Origin: a bacterium
Lineage (GTDB): Bacteria; Verrucomicrobiota; Verrucomicrobiia; Opitutales; UBA953
Assembly: GCA_009926645.1 (NCBI GenBank)
Contig: RFOO01000054.1
Span: 1-6,741 of the forward strand
Direction of reading: 5' to 3'
Length of the DNA stretch: 6,741 bases
Part shown: positions 5,694-6,741 of the stretch, piece by piece
Layout: each line of letters opens with the position of its first letter
Position numbering within the stretch: position 1 is the stretch's first letter
Translations under genes and position numbers: made by a program
The notes under the pieces: generated by a model
Database searches by the model: none
Told to the model about the DNA's origin: nothing
What the model saw: the letters and a program-made list of their open reading frames with translations, nothing else

Positions 5694-6308
5694 GTGCGGG
5701 CTCGTTTACAGTTTCTGACACTCGATCAGTCTCCCTATTCCCATGCTGAGCAAGCGCGCTTTGCCTTAGAAGGTGGAGTGAGGTGGATTCAGTTGCGCAC
5801 GAAAAATTTATCCGAAAAAGACTGGATTAAAACGGCCATTGAAGTGGGGAATCTCTGTCGAGATTTTGGGGCAACTTTTATTGTCAATGATTCACCTCGC
5901 GTGGCTTTGGTGGCGGAAGCCGACGGGGTTCATCTCGGACCGAAGGACGCGTCGCCTCAATCCGCTCGGGCGCTTTTGGGTGAGTTTGCTATTGTGGGAG
6001 TAACTTTGAATACCCTTGATCACCTGTCCATTTTGTCGACCGCACGGATTGATTATGCTGGTGTGGGTCCAGTTCGTTATACCACCAGCAAAGAGCCATT
6101 AGCTCCCGTTCATTCAGAGAAATCTTTGCAGGAATTAATCCAAGGAGCGCAGTCCGTTCCTTGTTATGCGATTGGTGGAGTCAGGGCTGAAGATTGGAAA
6201 AATCTACAACGATTAGGAGCACATGGCTTCGCGGTAAGCAGTGCGATTGCCTTATCGCCCGACCCATTAAAATCAGCGAGGGACTTGGTTTACTTGGTTT
6301 CAGCCTAG
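5694..6308 (+). CDS. thiE: Thiamine-phosphate synthase
   Basis: Cytosolic TIM-barrel enzyme joining hydroxymethylpyrimidine diphosphate and thiazole phosphate into thiamine phosphate; 204 residues, normal length. The signature is complete: QLRTK (33-37) with Q33, R35 and K37 for the pyrimidine and diphosphate, IVND (63-66) and D85 in HLGPKD as Mg ligands, VGVT (101-104) where many ThiE have Ser, GPVRYTTSK (125-133) for the diphosphate, AIGGV (159-163) and VSSAI (181-185) for the thiazole phosphate. The GTG at 5694 begins one base after the stop of the upstream paralogue and has no recognisable ribosome-binding site, so translation is probably coupled by re-initiation. No better start fits before the first beta strand (RLQFLTL). 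thiG follows after 56 bases. This copy, not the upstream one, is the expected catalytic synthase. Confidence 0.96.
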   Translation: MRARLQFLTLDQSPYSHAEQARFALEGGVRWIQLRTKNLSEKDWIKTAIEVGNLCRDFGATFIVNDSPRVALVAEADGVHLGPKDASPQSARALLGEFAIVGVTLNTLDHLSILSTARIDYAGVGPVRYTTSKEPLAPVHSEKSLQELIQGAQSVPCYAIGGVRAEDWKNLQRLGAHGFAVSSAIALSPDPLKSARDLVYLVSA

Positions 6309-6331
6309 TCTTTTTTCGCGAGGGCTGGACA

Positions 6332-6351
6332 AATCGAGAGAGACTCGGATT
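6332..6351 (+). other. Small hairpin between thiE and thiG
   Basis: AATCGAG (6332-6338) pairs with CTCGATT, interrupted by one bulged G, at 6344-6351 around loop AGAGA. It lies just before the thiG ribosome-binding site AAAGG (6354-6358). There is no T run after it, so it is not a terminator; it might tune thiG translation or mRNA processing. Short stems like this also arise by chance. Confidence 0.25.
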
Positions 6352-6364
6352 GTAAAGGTAGGTT

Positions 6365-6741
6365 ATGTCCTCTTTTCGTATTGCTGATCGCACCTTTCAA
6401 TCGCGCTTACTCACGGGCACGGGCAAGTACGCTTCAGCGAATCAATTGCGTGCGGTGTTGGAAGCTTGTGGCGCTGAAATTGTTACTGTGGCGATTAAGC
6501 GAGTTCGTTTAGGCGTAAAGGATGATGGGATTCTTTCGGCACTTGATGCACGTAAGCATTTGATTCTTCCTAATACTTCAGGGGTGCGTACGGCGAAGGA
6601 AGCGATTTTTGCGGCTGAATTAGCTCGCGAAGCCTTGGGTACATCTTGGTTGAAGTTGGAGATTCATCCGGACCCAAAGTATTTAATGCCAGATCCAGTC
6701 GAAACGCTGGAGGCTTGTCGCGAGTTGGTAAAAAAGGGTTT
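6365..6741 (+). CDS. thiG: Thiazole synthase, N-terminal part (3' end outside window)
   Basis: Cytosolic TIM-barrel enzyme that condenses deoxyxylulose phosphate, dehydroglycine or iminoglycine, and ThiS-borne sulfur into thiazole phosphate. The 125 residues seen are about half of the usual 255-260. RIADRTFQSRLLTGTGKY (5-22) is the family N-terminus, ILPNTSG (67-73) and EAIFAAELAREALGT (79-93) follow, and WLKLEIHPD (95-103) carries K97, which matches the lysine that forms the imine with deoxyxylulose phosphate in E. coli and Bacillus ThiG. The ATG at 6365 has AAAGG six bases upstream. The frame is intact up to the right edge. Placement after thiS and thiE is classic; thiH or thiO and thiF would be expected further right but cannot be seen. 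Confidence 0.97.
   Translation, partial: MSSFRIADRTFQSRLLTGTGKYASANQLRAVLEACGAEIVTVAIKRVRLGVKDDGILSALDARKHLILPNTSGVRTAKEAIFAAELAREALGTSWLKLEIHPDPKYLMPDPVETLEACRELVKKG

Noticed and set aside
6181..6393. Minus-strand small open frame over the thiE-thiG junction
   Set aside because: It overlaps the ends of two certain genes and translates to a composition typical of antisense frames.
4807..6741. A wholly new multi-gene system in the thi region
   Set aside because: thiS, thiE and thiG are standard; only the ThiE-like paralogue departs from the known pathway.

Overview
The window comes from a Gram-negative bacterium. Four consecutive non-thiamine genes carry export signals: two signal-peptide PPIases, one lipoprotein and one outer-membrane beta-barrel. 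Base composition is near 50% GC. The style of the lipoprotein hydrolase, and a degenerate ThiE paralogue resembling one remembered from Bacteroidetes thi operons, suggest the Verrucomicrobiota/PVC or the wider Bacteroidetes-PVC neighbourhood. This taxonomic guess is weak and no marker gene fixes it.

Layout. Positions 1-1686 hold the C-terminal half of carB (carbamoyl-phosphate synthase large subunit), cut by the left edge. After 22 bases comes an exported FKBP-type prolyl isomerase of the FkpA/Mip kind (1709-2446), closed by a strong intrinsic terminator (2470-2496). A lipoprotein alpha/beta hydrolase follows (2553-3428). It converges on a minus-strand pair: a small outer-membrane beta-barrel protein (3491-4060) and an exported cyclophilin (4130-4714). 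A bidirectional terminator (3442-3471) separates the two directions. Divergent from the cyclophilin, on the plus strand, lies a thiamine cluster: thiS (4807-5007), a ThiE/TenI-fold paralogue (5012-5692), canonical thiE (5694-6308) and the start of thiG (6365 to the right edge).

How the genes fit together. ThiS carries the sulfur and ThiG makes the thiazole phosphate. ThiE couples that thiazole to the pyrimidine to give thiamine phosphate. The paralogue between thiS and thiE shares the ThiE fold and phosphate-loop elements but has lost most of the ThiE catalytic signature, and it also lacks the TenI catalytic His. Its role is the main open question here. Spacing is tight (4 nt, 1 nt, 56 nt), with a ribosome-binding site inside the thiS GlyGly tail and a GTG start one base after the paralogue's stop, so the set is almost certainly an operon. 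No canonical TPP riboswitch is visible in the 92 bases before thiS; a 9-bp hairpin sits there instead.

The middle block reads as an envelope module: two unrelated exported prolyl isomerases near a beta-barrel protein and a lipoprotein enzyme. Whether they cooperate is inference from proximity only. I saw no mobile element, tRNA, rRNA or CRISPR array, and no gene-free stretch longer than about 110 bases.
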